A stretch of DNA of 48,209 nt from positions 1 to 48,209 of the forward strand of contig JACNGQ010000116.1 of the NCBI GenBank assembly GCA_014384025.1. The letters are read 5' to 3'. Position numbers and translations under genes: made by a program. Of the stretch, positions 32,752 through 42,311 are shown piece by piece. Numbering within the stretch: the stretch's first letter is position 1; each line of letters opens with the position of its first letter. This stretch comes from Planctomycetota bacterium. Lineage in GTDB: Bacteria; Planctomycetota; Phycisphaerae; Sedimentisphaerales; Anaerobacaceae. A model generated the notes under the pieces. The model was not told where the DNA came from, did no database searches, and saw only the letters and a list, made by a program, of their open reading frames with translations.

Positions 32752-33238
32752 TAGCCTGCCCTTTCAGTTTAATATTCTATATGTTACATATATTTTATTT
32801 GGAATATTTATGTGATAATATGTGGGCAATGTGGCCGTTTTGGCAGCTTTAGGAAGCGTGTTGGAGATTCTATAAATAGACTTGACTGCCTTTTCATTGC
32901 AACAAGCGTGCAAATATTTTCAAAAAATAGTTGTTTTTTTTGTATAGTCCTATAAAATGCCTCTTTGTTCAGTGTATATAAGGATTTCTGGATAATATAA
33001 ACGAATGGATTCGCTATATCAAATAGAGTGTTTCGGGGGGGGCATCCCGATTATTACATCTTCCCCAGGTTGTTTGCACTGCCTGCTAAGGTCAAATCTC
33101 TATTAGTGTGGATCCTGTTTGGTGATTTAGCTAATGTTTGTTGAAGCTTTATCAAACACTTGTAGCCTATGCAATTGGATTTTTTTCAACGGCATATTTA
33201 ATTTTGTGGATTTATCAAGCTTGGGGGTTTAATAAAAA
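32752..33238 (+). pseudogene. Decayed CPBP protease copy upstream of gspC1
   Basis: Within this gene-free stretch, 33010-33150 aligns to 37290-37435, the 3' part of the intact CPBP gene. Shared pieces are TTCGCTATATCA, CCCGATTATTACAT against GCCGATTATTACTT, and TTTAGCTAATGTTT. One frame still reads KVKSLLVWILFGDLANVC, against KTKSLLAPVLFHGLANVF. The catalytic His is lost (FGD for FHG). The rest of the gap is AT-rich with no clear gene, and the gspC1 promoter is not obvious. Confidence 0.65.
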
Positions 33239-34138
33239 ATGAAGGGCGTTTTAGAAATACGCAAATTATTTTGGATTATAAATGCAGTATTGATAGCAAT
33301 TCTGGTGTATATCATAGTTGGTTTTAGCCCTGGTGACTATGCAGGGAAGAGTATCTATGCCAATCCAATTCCTATTAAAGAAAAAGTGGAAATTATCCCC
33401 CGTGAGAATCCATTGTTGCCCGGCAGGCATAAGATTATTATGGAGCGGAACATTTTCGGCTCTTCAGGATTGAGTCGGGCTGGGGAGAATCCGCAGCGAG
33501 AAAAAACTGAACCTCCGATTTCTATTATTAAATCGCAATTTCGATTACTTGCCACGGTCGCAGGAGATGAGGTAGTGGCTTGTGCTGTGATTGAAAATTT
33601 GAAATCTAAAATGCAGGATATTTATAAGACTGGAGATAATATTGGCGGGGCACGGATTGAAGGAATTGAGCGAAACAAAGTAGTCGTTTTATACAGGGAT
33701 CAGCATGAGGTATTAAACTTGAATATAATGTGTAAAGTCTTAGATCCTGTTGGTAAAGACGAAGAACCTGTCATAGCCCAAAAACAAAATGCAACTGAAT
33801 CTGTAAAAGCTGTTTCACCCTTTGAGAGAGGAATAGTTAAGAGAGCACTTGTCACACAAGTTCCAAGGATAGAAGTCTTTTTAGAAAAAATGGAAGCAGC
33901 TCCTTATATTATAAATGGACAGCAAGAAGGATTAAGTATAACAGGTTTGGATGGTTTGAGTATGGCCAAGTATTTTGGACTTGAGAATGGTGATGTTATT
34001 CAGACTATAAATGGACAAATGTTAACTAATAAGCAAAAGGCTTTTCAGGTTCTTAAGAAAGCCCGGTCACAATCTTCGTTAAACGTCGAACTTTTGCGAA
34101 ATAAGCACAAGATGGATCTTTCATTCGAATTAAATTAA
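33239..34138 (+). CDS. gspC: Type II secretion protein C, copy 1
   Basis: A 299-residue inner-membrane protein. One N-terminal helix (FWIINAVLIAILVYIIVGF, about 10-28) is followed by a linker and the homology region (IMERNIFGSSGLSRAGENPQ, then FRLLATVAGDEVVACAVIEN). A C-terminal PDZ-like domain (about 225-299: GLSMAKYFGLENGDVIQTIN) follows. This is the GspC layout, in which HR contacts the GspD secretin and PDZ contributes to substrate handling. A clear paralogue lies at 37513. GGGGG lies upstream of ATG 33239. Confidence 0.8.
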   Translation: MKGVLEIRKLFWIINAVLIAILVYIIVGFSPGDYAGKSIYANPIPIKEKVEIIPRENPLLPGRHKIIMERNIFGSSGLSRAGENPQREKTEPPISIIKSQFRLLATVAGDEVVACAVIENLKSKMQDIYKTGDNIGGARIEGIERNKVVVLYRDQHEVLNLNIMCKVLDPVGKDEEPVIAQKQNATESVKAVSPFERGIVKRALVTQVPRIEVFLEKMEAAPYIINGQQEGLSITGLDGLSMAKYFGLENGDVIQTINGQMLTNKQKAFQVLKKARSQSSLNVELLRNKHKMDLSFELN

Positions 34139-34270
34139 AGATTATATAATCCGCTTTATTTCATCCAAAACAGCTATTTACGGGCCGGATTGGCCTATTT
34201 GAACAATGAGAAGACCGCAAAATCGCAACCGGAGATAAGCAGGATACAATAGACAAAGAAGAAGTTTTTA

Positions 34271-34300
34271 TTGACAAATAGTATTTGTGAAAATTATAAT
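34271..34300 (+). promoter_or_regulatory. Strong sigma-70 type promoter
   Basis: Perfect TTGACA (34271-34276), an 18-base spacer and perfect TATAAT (34295-34300). Transcription should start near 34307. Confidence 0.7.
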
Positions 34301-34306
34301 CTGACG

Positions 34307-34371
34307 TAATAATAACTTTTGATGGTTGTAGATTCATTGCTAAGATCAGCATGGTTGCTGACGCTTTTTTT
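34307..34371 (+). ncRNA. Candidate short RNA or attenuated leader
   Basis: Between a consensus promoter and a terminator-like hairpin there is room for a transcript of about 65 bases without a reading frame. It could be an independent small RNA or an attenuator for the propeller gene that starts 149 bases further on. No known riboswitch motif was recognised. Confidence 0.35.
34346..34371 (+). terminator. Rho-independent terminator-like hairpin
   Basis: TCAGCA (34346-34351), loop TGGT, TGCTGA (34356-34361), then CGC and seven T (34365-34371). The stem is short, but the T-run is good. Confidence 0.5.
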
Positions 34372-34519
34372 GTGAATAATTTCAATTATATTGGGTGTTT
34401 TTGGGGACATAAGCTTAATTGCAATAATTGAGTTTGTATAATTCGGGGTGAGCAGGGGGCCCATGATGAAAAAGAGGGGATCCTGATCTGATATTTTAAC
34501 CTAAATGGAGGGTACTATT

Positions 34520-36681
34520 ATGAAACGTCACATTATTTTTCCATTGATGTTAATTAGCCTTTTTGTTATTCAAAGCAGTTCCTATGCACAGGCACCGCCC
34601 GATGAAGTGGCGTCCTTTGTTACGAACTGCTCACCTGCTCCCGACGACGACCAGGTGCCTTTGAACAACCTGATTAGCTTTGATATTACTGATGATGGTA
34701 CAAACGTCAATATTGATTCAGTAGAGGTTAAAGTGGCCAATAAAAAAGGGAAGTCCTTCAATGGTAATTGCCAAAAGGTGCTTAAGTCGGTTAATAATAA
34801 GAAGCGTGATTATACGATTGTTTACCAGTCTAATCAAATGTTTGATAACGAACAGGATATAACTATTACCATAACAGCTTTCGACTATGCCGGTAATGAA
34901 CTGAAAAGTTATGAATATCATATCATAACAGAGATGCGTTCATTCGGACAGAACAGAAAGGTCAATTCTGACCTGGGAAATATCGATAGTAGTCACCCTG
35001 TAACGGTATGTGACAGCATTAGCGGCAATACCTGGGTGACCTGGCAGGCCGGGCCGGTAGGCAGTAGAGATATTTATGTTAGCAAACTTCCATCGGGAGC
35101 GGTAAGTTTTGATAGTGCCGTTAAAGTGACCGGCAATGCCAGCGACCAGTGTAATCCTGCTATTGCTCTTGATAGTAACGGTAAACCGTATGTTGTATGG
35201 CAGGACAACAGTAGCGGGAACTGGGACATATACTTGTCTATCTATGATGGAACAGACTGGTCCAGTGAGAGAATGGTTAATGAACCTGAAAATAATCAGA
35301 CGAATCCTGCTTCTAATCAGGTGAATCCTGCTATAGTTCTTGATGGTCAAACTCCAAACCAGGTTTACGTTGTCTGGCAGGATGACGATGCAGGCAATCA
35401 GGATATATATATATTGCGAATTCGAGTGATGGTTTTGCAACACCAACTGTATCGCAACTAATAACCTCCAATACAGATACTTCCGATCAGATAGAGCCTG
35501 CTATTACAGTCGATTCGGCCAATACGGTTTACATAGTATGGACGGATGGGCGTAACAGTTCAACCGATATTTACGGAGCGGCCTCAAATAATACATGGAC
35601 AAATGTTGCGGTTGTGGACGACACGAACAACCAGACGAGCCCGGTGATTGCAGCCGAAGAAGCAGGTACAATCCTGCATTTGTTGTGGGTTGACGATACA
35701 CCCGGCGACAATGACATATTCTATGCGACATCGGAAAGTTTGTCCGATTGTCCTTTGACCGGCAGTAGTATTATCGATGAACCTGGTACCAACCAAAAAG
35801 AGCCGGCGATTTTCGTAACCGGCAGCACAGGTAATAATCTGAGAGTCTATGCCAGTTGGCAGGATTGGCGGAACGTTGACACTACGAACCCAAATGATAC
35901 GGACATATACTTTGCTGAGCTGAGTTCCAGTCTCGGAACAAATATTTTCGTGGGCGATGGGGGTACAAATTCATACCAGGGCGAACCGGCGGTAGGAGTA
36001 TGCAAGCTTGGCTTTCCATACCTCGTATGGACTGATGGCAGAAACGCGAACACAGATATTTATTACGCCGCCAGCACTTTTGTAGATCCTCTTCCCGTTT
36101 GGACACAATATGTTCAACACATTAATGGGGCCAACTGGGGTGATGATAAGGTAGGTCAACTGAATAGTCCGGGTGAAATCAACATTAAAATACCACCACG
36201 AGCATTTCCATTTGACTGTGATATGGTCATCAGCGCCTCGAGAATAATGAATACGAATACACAAAGATTCACGGCAAAAGAGTGCAAGGGTCAGTTCGAG
36301 TTCGGTCCGAGCGGGATTCACTTTAGTGTGCCGATTACTATTACAATTGCATATGCACCCTCGAGCGCTCCGGCTGAAGTATATTGGTATGATCCGGAAA
36401 ATGATATTTTAAGACAGGATGGGATAACAAATGTTGAGTATATAGAAAAAGCAACTGTGCATCTTGTGCGTTTCAAGACGAGGCACTTTACGTCGTTTTA
36501 TCTGGTCGAAGGCGATGCTGCTGCAGCAGTTGTTGGAGGTGGCGGAGGCGGAGGTGGTGGTTGTGCTATATCTGCCAACGGCCGGGGTAACGTGATTGAA
36601 TACATGCTGCCATACGTTTTCTACATTTTTGTCTTATTAATGATAAAGCTAAAGGATGCACACAATCGAAAGATAATATAG
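34520..36681 (+). pseudogene. Secreted beta-propeller protein with Gly9-Cys sorting tail (frameshifted)
   Basis: ATG 34520 follows GGAGGG. A signal peptide (IIFPLMLISLFVIQSSSYAQA) starts a protein of about 720 residues. After an Ig-like region there are at least six repeats of the type V.WQD...NWDIY.S or VWTDGRN..TDIYYA, a beta-propeller. The frame breaks at (AT)6 (35403-35414). Removing one AT restores DIYIANSSDG and a frame to 36681. The C-terminus has a ZU5-like region, nine Gly, Cys, a hydrophobic helix (YMLPYVFYIFVLLMIKL) and KDAHNRKII, a sorting-signal layout. The neighbouring CPBP protease is its likely processing enzyme. The break could be phase variation, mutation or sequencing error. 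Confidence 0.75.
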
Positions 36682-36718
36682 CATAAAAGACAATACATAG
36701 TATAATAAACAAGGCTTT

Positions 36719-36760
36719 GCATCTGGCAGTGGCAGGTACCGTTGCCAGATGCTTTATTTT
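36719..36760 (+). terminator. Rho-independent terminator after the propeller gene
   Basis: GCATCTGGCA (36719-36728) pairs perfectly with TGCCAGATGC (36743-36752), followed by TTTATTTTG. It separates the propeller gene from the CPBP gene. An upstream TTG (36742) in the CPBP frame overlaps this stem, so it is not the start. Confidence 0.75.
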
Positions 36761-36777
36761 GTGTGGGGAAGAAAGTC

Positions 36778-37461
36778 TTGATTGAAGGCAGAGATAAATT
36801 AAGTGTTGCCGGAATGCTTCTTTTGGTTGAGATGCTGTGTGTTACTGTTGTTACGATAGGGCTAATAAAGCTCTTGCGTAATAATGTAAATATCAGGGGA
36901 GACTGGTTCCTGGCTCCCTTTATATTAATAACGGCGGCTTTGGTCCCTACCCGTTTAAGGAAAAGAAGTTTCGCTGAGATTGGTCTTCGAGTAGGGCCGC
37001 CGGGATTGATTTTGAGGGTGCTCTGTGCAGCTTGTGTCATAGTATTTCCCCTTCTATTGATAGGCATATTATTGCTGAAACACCTTAATATCCAGTTACC
37101 ATTAAGTCCGATAATTCCGGAGGGGCGTTGGTTCTCATGGTTGGCTTATCAATTCATGTATGTTGCAGTCGCCGAAGAGATTTTCTTCAGGGGGTATTTT
37201 CAGTGCAATGTACTGTCTTTATTAACTATGTCCGCGCAAAAAAACCGTTTATTTTTGGAAATAATCGGTATAATAATATCAGCAACCGTCTTCGCTATAT
37301 CACACTGTTTAATTCTGGGAAGTGTAATGCCGATTATTACTTTTTTACCGGGATTAATTTTCGGTTGGTTGCTCGTTAAGACTAAATCGCTGTTAGCGCC
37401 GGTCTTGTTTCACGGTTTAGCTAATGTTTTTTATGGCTTAATCGCAGCGATGTTGGCTTAA
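36778..37461 (+). CDS. CPBP-family glutamic intramembrane protease (myxosortase-like)
   Basis: A 227-residue protein from TTG 36778, with GGGGAAG six bases upstream. It has several membrane helices. The CPBP/Abi motifs are complete: EE and R in AEEIFFRGYFQ (about 132-142), His in FAISHCLILG (about 175) and H...N in PVLFHGLANVFY (about 211-216). These form the catalytic glutamate/histidine site of Rce1-like proteases. It lies directly after a protein with a Gly-rich Cys tail and inside a type II secretion locus, as do the sorting proteases for MYXO-CTERM-like tails. Dedicated processing is inferred. A decayed copy lies upstream of gspC1. Confidence 0.82.
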   Translation: MIEGRDKLSVAGMLLLVEMLCVTVVTIGLIKLLRNNVNIRGDWFLAPFILITAALVPTRLRKRSFAEIGLRVGPPGLILRVLCAACVIVFPLLLIGILLLKHLNIQLPLSPIIPEGRWFSWLAYQFMYVAVAEEIFFRGYFQCNVLSLLTMSAQKNRLFLEIIGIIISATVFAISHCLILGSVMPIITFLPGLIFGWLLVKTKSLLAPVLFHGLANVFYGLIAAMLA

Positions 37462-37512
37462 GCAATTTGGCAGTAAGAAACGTGAAGAGAATTTTCAATA
37501 TTGATAAAGAGC

Positions 37513-38412
37513 ATGAAGAACGTTTTAGAAATACCAAGAATATTGTTGATTACGAATATAGTCCTGCTGGTACTCCTGGGATATATAGTCGCCGGATTTA
37601 TCTTTCGTAACGATAGTGGGCAAAGTGCCGTTTTAGAGCCGATTTCCACAACGGATGGAGAAAAAAATGCCCTCAATAAAGACCCTGTCGAGGTGGATAA
37701 TCCTGATATTATTCTTGAGCGTGATATTTTCGGCTCTTCAGGATTGAGTTCAGCTAAGCAGAATCCGGAACAAGAAATAACAAAGAATTCGATTTCTGTT
37801 CTTAAGGCACGGCTTCGGTTGCTTGCTACTGTTGCTGGAGATGAGGAAGTGGCCTGCGCTGTGATTGAAAACATAAAAACTAAAATACAGGATCTGTATA
37901 GGATCGGAGATACTATCGAGGGTACACGGATCGAAAGAATTGATCGGAATAAAATAGTCCTTATAAACGAGGGGCGCCGTGAGGTCTTAAGTTTGTATGT
38001 AACAGATAGGATTTCAGATGGGATTGAAAAGAGTATCGAACCGGTGATTGCCCAAACACCCGATGCTGCTGAGGCTGTGAATGTTATTTCGCCGACCGAA
38101 CGGGAAATAAACACGAAAGCGTTTCTTGCAAGAGTGGGGGGGATGGAGGCCATTATGAAAACAGTGGAAGTCGCTCCTTATTTGGAAGATGGTCAGGAGA
38201 AAGGTGTGCGTATCACAGGCTTGGAAGGTTTGAGCATGGCCAGGTTCGTAGGATTTGAGAATGGTGATATTATTCAGAACATAAATGGCAGCACGGTAAC
38301 TAACAGGCGAAAGGCTTTCCAGATTCTTAGAAAAGCAAGGTCGCAATCTTCAATAGAAATTCAGCTTTTGCGGGGTCAACAAGAGAAGAAGCTTTCGTTT
38401 GGGATTAAGTAA
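37513..38412 (+). CDS. gspC: Type II secretion protein C, copy 2
   Basis: A 299-residue protein. ATG 37513 (MKNVLEIPRILL) aligns with the start of copy 1 and is preferred over a TTG at 37501. It has the same layout: an N-terminal helix (LLITNIVLLVLLGYIVAGF), the HR domain (ERDIFGSSGLSSAKQNPEQ, then LRLLATVAGDEEVACAVIEN) and a C-terminal PDZ-like domain (GLEGLSMARFVGFENGDIIQ). By eye about half the residues match copy 1, with the HR and PDZ cores best conserved. It stands next to gspD and is probably the main GspC of the locus. Confidence 0.85.
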   Translation: MKNVLEIPRILLITNIVLLVLLGYIVAGFIFRNDSGQSAVLEPISTTDGEKNALNKDPVEVDNPDIILERDIFGSSGLSSAKQNPEQEITKNSISVLKARLRLLATVAGDEEVACAVIENIKTKIQDLYRIGDTIEGTRIERIDRNKIVLINEGRREVLSLYVTDRISDGIEKSIEPVIAQTPDAAEAVNVISPTEREINTKAFLARVGGMEAIMKTVEVAPYLEDGQEKGVRITGLEGLSMARFVGFENGDIIQNINGSTVTNRRKAFQILRKARSQSSIEIQLLRGQQEKKLSFGIK

Positions 38413-38456
38413 CGATTGTACAATCTGATATTATTAATTAATCAAGAGCGCGAATT

Positions 38457-40478
38457 ATGTCAATATTATATGATAAAAAACGGCCGGGATTGTTGGGTAC
38501 AAGAATTTCTTTATTGTTTTTAGTGCTTTGCAGTTGTTTTCTGATAGCGGAACTGCAATCATCAGTATCTCTTGCAAATGAGCAGTCCAAGAGCCAGGTA
38601 TCCGACAAATCTACAAAGATGGCAGGTCCGAAAGTATATATGCCGGAACTCCTTAAGCCCGGCGTGGCGGACAAACTGATTTCACTGGATTTTGACCAGG
38701 TGGATATTAAAATTTTTATCAAGACTATCGGTGAGCTTACAGGGATCAATTTTCTTATTGATGACAGTATTCGCGGTACCGTTACACTTATTTCACCTAC
38801 TCAGATACGACTTGGAGAGGTCTATGAAGTATTCGAGTCTGTACTGCAGGTCAAGGGCTTTGCCGCTGTGCCTGCAGGAAAGATAGTCAAAATTATTCCT
38901 CGTGCAGAAGCGTCAAAAAGTAATATCTTAATACGTGTTGGGAGTGATCCTGAATTAATACCTCAAAATGACGCTGTCGTAACACAAATTATTCCAATAC
39001 GTTTTGCCAACATTGCAGAGATAAGCAGCTCACTTACACCGTTAGTATCGACCGGGGGAAATTTAACGACATATGTTCAGTCAAACTCAATTATTTTAAC
39101 CGATACTTCGTCCAATATCCACAGGATGGCAAAGCTTATTCAGGAGCTTGATACTGAAGGGGCAAAAGAGAATATCGTTTTGCTCCGTCTTCAATATGGT
39201 TCCGCTAATACTATTAGCGAACAGATTAAACAGATTATGGAACAAAGTGCTGTGGCATCCGGCGGCAGGGTGGCAAGGGCCGTTCCTCCAGGGGCGGGTG
39301 CTACATTGAAGATTTTGCCCGATGAACGGACCAATTCTTTGATTGTGTTGGCAAATCCTGATGATACCGAAATAATCAGGGGACTTGTCAATGAATTAGA
39401 TGTCGAACGTCCTGTCGAAGCGGGTAACGTGCATGTAATTTATCTTAACCATGCAGAAGCTGCTGATGTTGAAAAGTCGCTTTCAAAAGTATTGGGACAA
39501 CTGGTTTCAGGCAGCAAAATCGAATCCCGTGAGCCTTTACAGATAACCGCAGACGAAAGCACAAACTCGCTCATTGTTGTGGCTTCATCTCAGTACTACA
39601 GGATTGTCGAAGATATAATTGGAAAATTAGATGTGGTCCGTGAGCAGGTGCTGGTCGAGTTCCAGATAATCGAAGTTAGCGAAGAAGTCTTAAAAGAAAT
39701 CGGTGTTGACTGGGCGACACTTGACCAGGCAATCGCTGATAGTGTTCGCGGTTTCGCACTGACAAATCTTGGCCCCAGGGTTGAAGCAGCATCAGGCGAC
39801 CTTGAAGGCCTGGCTATCGGTTTACATAAAGAGGTTGGGGGGCAGGTAACAATTGGTGCCGTTTTAAAAGCCCTTGAAAAACAGGCAGGAGTTAACATTC
39901 TTTCAACGCCGCATGTGCTTACTTCCAATCATCAAGAGGCAACTATCATAGTAGCCGACAATGTTCCCTATGTGAGAGATTCACGTGTTACGGAAATTGA
40001 CCCGGCCACGCCTACTAAAATTCAAACGTACGATTTCAAGGATGTTGGTATCGAACTAACAGTCACGCCTCACATCAGTCCTGGTGATTATGTACGCCTT
40101 GAAGTTGATGCGAGTTTTAGCAAGCTCGTACCCTCAGCGGCGACCGGGGTAATAAGCGGCGACACTCCGACAACGGCCACTCGGGACGTTAAAACCGTTA
40201 TTTCTATCCCGGGTGGTGCAACTGTTGTCATAGGTGGATTGATACGGGATGACAAGGAAACTCTTGAGAAAAAGATACCGTTACTCGGAGATATACCACT
40301 CATCGGAGGATTGTTCAGAGTCGATAGAGACCGTGTCCAAAAAACGAATCTGCTTCTTTTTATAACTCCCCATGTTCTGACAACCAGGGAAGCCATCGAA
40401 CAAATAACGGAACTGAAAAAACGGCAGACGTTAGAACCCAAGGCAAGTTTTGAAGAGGAACTAAGTTTTTTGTTTTAA
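38457..40478 (+). CDS. gspD: Type II secretion secretin GspD
   Basis: A 673-residue outer-membrane secretin with an N-terminal hydrophobic signal (LLFLVLCSCFLIAEL). The N0 domain (LDFDQVDIKIFIKTIGELTG, about 80-100) is followed by N1-N3 repeats (IPIRFANIAEISSSLTPLVS, then VIYLNHAEAADVEKSLSKVL). The secretin core comes last (VLVEFQIIEVSEEVLKEIG, about 396-414, and VVIGGLIRDDKETLEKKIPL with LLGDIPLIGGLF). Length and domain order are usual. It forms the outer-membrane channel fed by GspC-M. Confidence 0.93.
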   Translation: MSILYDKKRPGLLGTRISLLFLVLCSCFLIAELQSSVSLANEQSKSQVSDKSTKMAGPKVYMPELLKPGVADKLISLDFDQVDIKIFIKTIGELTGINFLIDDSIRGTVTLISPTQIRLGEVYEVFESVLQVKGFAAVPAGKIVKIIPRAEASKSNILIRVGSDPELIPQNDAVVTQIIPIRFANIAEISSSLTPLVSTGGNLTTYVQSNSIILTDTSSNIHRMAKLIQELDTEGAKENIVLLRLQYGSANTISEQIKQIMEQSAVASGGRVARAVPPGAGATLKILPDERTNSLIVLANPDDTEIIRGLVNELDVERPVEAGNVHVIYLNHAEAADVEKSLSKVLGQLVSGSKIESREPLQITADESTNSLIVVASSQYYRIVEDIIGKLDVVREQVLVEFQIIEVSEEVLKEIGVDWATLDQAIADSVRGFALTNLGPRVEAASGDLEGLAIGLHKEVGGQVTIGAVLKALEKQAGVNILSTPHVLTSNHQEATIIVADNVPYVRDSRVTEIDPATPTKIQTYDFKDVGIELTVTPHISPGDYVRLEVDASFSKLVPSAATGVISGDTPTTATRDVKTVISIPGGATVVIGGLIRDDKETLEKKIPLLGDIPLIGGLFRVDRDRVQKTNLLLFITPHVLTTREAIEQITELKKRQTLEPKASFEEELSFLF

Positions 40479-40583
40479 AATGCTCACTAATGAAAATCCC
40501 AATCAAGTCCTAATCCCGTGCTTCGAGAACAGCTATTAATACCGAATACTAACAGGGCCGGCGATAAATAAGAGAATGAAAAT

Positions 40584-42290
40584 ATGAAGGTGGAATTATT
40601 AGGACAGATACTATTAAGGCAAACCTCACTTGCAGAGCAGCAATTAACCGATGCTCTACGGCTGCAAAATAATGAAAATCAAGGCCAAAGAATCGGTCGA
40701 ATACTAACCAGGGCCGGCAATGTCACTGAGATTGAGGTTCTCAAAGCCCTGGCTCAACAATGGGGGCTTTCTTATTTGGATAATATACCGCAGAAAAAAC
40801 TCAACAAAGACTTAGTTGCAAATTTGCCGATTGAATTCTTAAAAAAACACAGGATTCTCCCGTTTAACGGGGCCCAGGAAACAGTTAGTCTTGCTGTGAG
40901 CGATCCCCTTGATGTAATGGCGTTTGATGCCGTCGTTAAAATGCTTGGCGTTAGCTGCGAGAGGATTATTTGTGCGCCTTCTGTGATTGAAGACAGACTC
41001 AGCCACTATTATTATCAAAGTGAAGGCTCCGCCACAGAGGCATTAACCGAACTGGACGGCAGCATGGATTTTATCGGTTTGACTTCGGGGTCCGCCTCAG
41101 AAGACCTTTTGGACCTGGCGAACAGGGCGCCGGTTGTTAAATTGGTTAATACTATTTTTTTTCAGGCTGTCCAGGCCCGAGCAAGTGACATACATATCGA
41201 GCCGTATGAGGATGAGGTGACTGTTCGTTTTCGAATAGATGGTGTGCTGCATAACAAATTTGCTCTTCCGAAGCAGTATGTTGCTGCGTTGGTATCGCGC
41301 CTGAAAATTATGGCAAATTTAAACATTGCCGAACGCAGACTTCCGCAGGATGGGCGAAGCAGGATTAAAATAAGTGAAAATGAAATAGACATCCGGGTCT
41401 CGACCGTTCCCAGTTCAGATGGTGAACGTGTTGTTCTGCGGCTTTTGGACAAGAGCGGGGCACGTTTCGGCCTCAGCCAGTTGGGATTTACTGCCGGCAC
41501 TGGAAAGGAATTTCAGCGGCTTATTCATATACCTCACGGCATAATTCTTTTAACAGGACCTACCGGCAGCGGTAAAACAACTACGCTTTACAGTGTCCTT
41601 GGGGAACTGAACACGGAAGTTCGGAACATTATGACGGTTGAGGACCCGATAGAATACAAGCTTGCCGGGATTGGTCAGATGCAAATACATCCGAAGATAG
41701 GCCTGACTTTTGCAAATTACCTGCGGCATATTCTCAGGCAGGACCCGGACGTAATTATGATTGGAGAAATCCGTGATCTTGAAACTGCCCAAATCGCTAT
41801 CCAGGCAGCTTTAACAGGACATCTGGTTTTAAGTACGCTCCACACAAACGACTCTGCGAGTGCTATAACCCGTTTGATTGATATGGGGATTGAGCCTTAC
41901 CTGGTTTGTTCTTCTGTTATCGGGATAATGGCACAAAGGCTGGTAAGGATTATCTGCCCGCAGTGCAAGGCTCCCTACACGCCAGGTGAAGAAGAGCTGG
42001 AAGTATTTGATGCCCAGTTACAGTATCGTAAAGAAAATTTATATCAAGGCAAAGGATGCCCGAATTGTATCGGTACCGGATATGTGGGACGAGAGGGAAT
42101 ATTCGAATTGATGACGATTGACGATGAGATAAGAGAGTCGATTATGGCGAATTCCGGGTCAAATCAGATAAAACAGATTGCAGTAAAAAAAGGTATGTTT
42201 ACGTTGCGCCAGGATGGTCTAAGAAAAGCCTTCTCAGGTGAAACAACTATTGAAGAAGTTCTGCGTGTGGCACAGGATGCGGCAGTATGA
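40584..42290 (+). CDS. gspE: Type II secretion ATPase GspE
   Basis: A 568-residue cytoplasmic ATPase. The N-terminal T2SSE_N domain precedes the motor. ARASDIHIEPYEDEVTVRFR then IDGVLH is the conserved N2 segment, Walker A GPTGSGKTTTLYS is near 326-338, the Asp box is DPIEYKLAGIGQMQIHPKIG and Walker B is DPDVIMIGEIRD. CPQC (near 457) and CPNC (near 491) form the zinc-binding tetracysteine typical of GspE/PilB. It powers pseudopilus assembly together with GspF and GspL. Confidence 0.94.
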   Translation: MKVELLGQILLRQTSLAEQQLTDALRLQNNENQGQRIGRILTRAGNVTEIEVLKALAQQWGLSYLDNIPQKKLNKDLVANLPIEFLKKHRILPFNGAQETVSLAVSDPLDVMAFDAVVKMLGVSCERIICAPSVIEDRLSHYYYQSEGSATEALTELDGSMDFIGLTSGSASEDLLDLANRAPVVKLVNTIFFQAVQARASDIHIEPYEDEVTVRFRIDGVLHNKFALPKQYVAALVSRLKIMANLNIAERRLPQDGRSRIKISENEIDIRVSTVPSSDGERVVLRLLDKSGARFGLSQLGFTAGTGKEFQRLIHIPHGIILLTGPTGSGKTTTLYSVLGELNTEVRNIMTVEDPIEYKLAGIGQMQIHPKIGLTFANYLRHILRQDPDVIMIGEIRDLETAQIAIQAALTGHLVLSTLHTNDSASAITRLIDMGIEPYLVCSSVIGIMAQRLVRIICPQCKAPYTPGEEELEVFDAQLQYRKENLYQGKGCPNCIGTGYVGREGIFELMTIDDEIRESIMANSGSNQIKQIAVKKGMFTLRQDGLRKAFSGETTIEEVLRVAQDAAV

Positions 42291-42311
42291 TTGATTAAGG
42301 AATGATAATAC

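Noticed and set aside
34940-35446. Minus-strand frame of 168 codons opposite the propeller gene
   Set aside because: It is antisense to the repeated propeller blades and its apparent repeats mirror them.
37458-38153. Minus-strand frame of 231 codons opposite gspC2
   Set aside because: Ser/Ile-rich shadow of a well-supported gene. No start signal.
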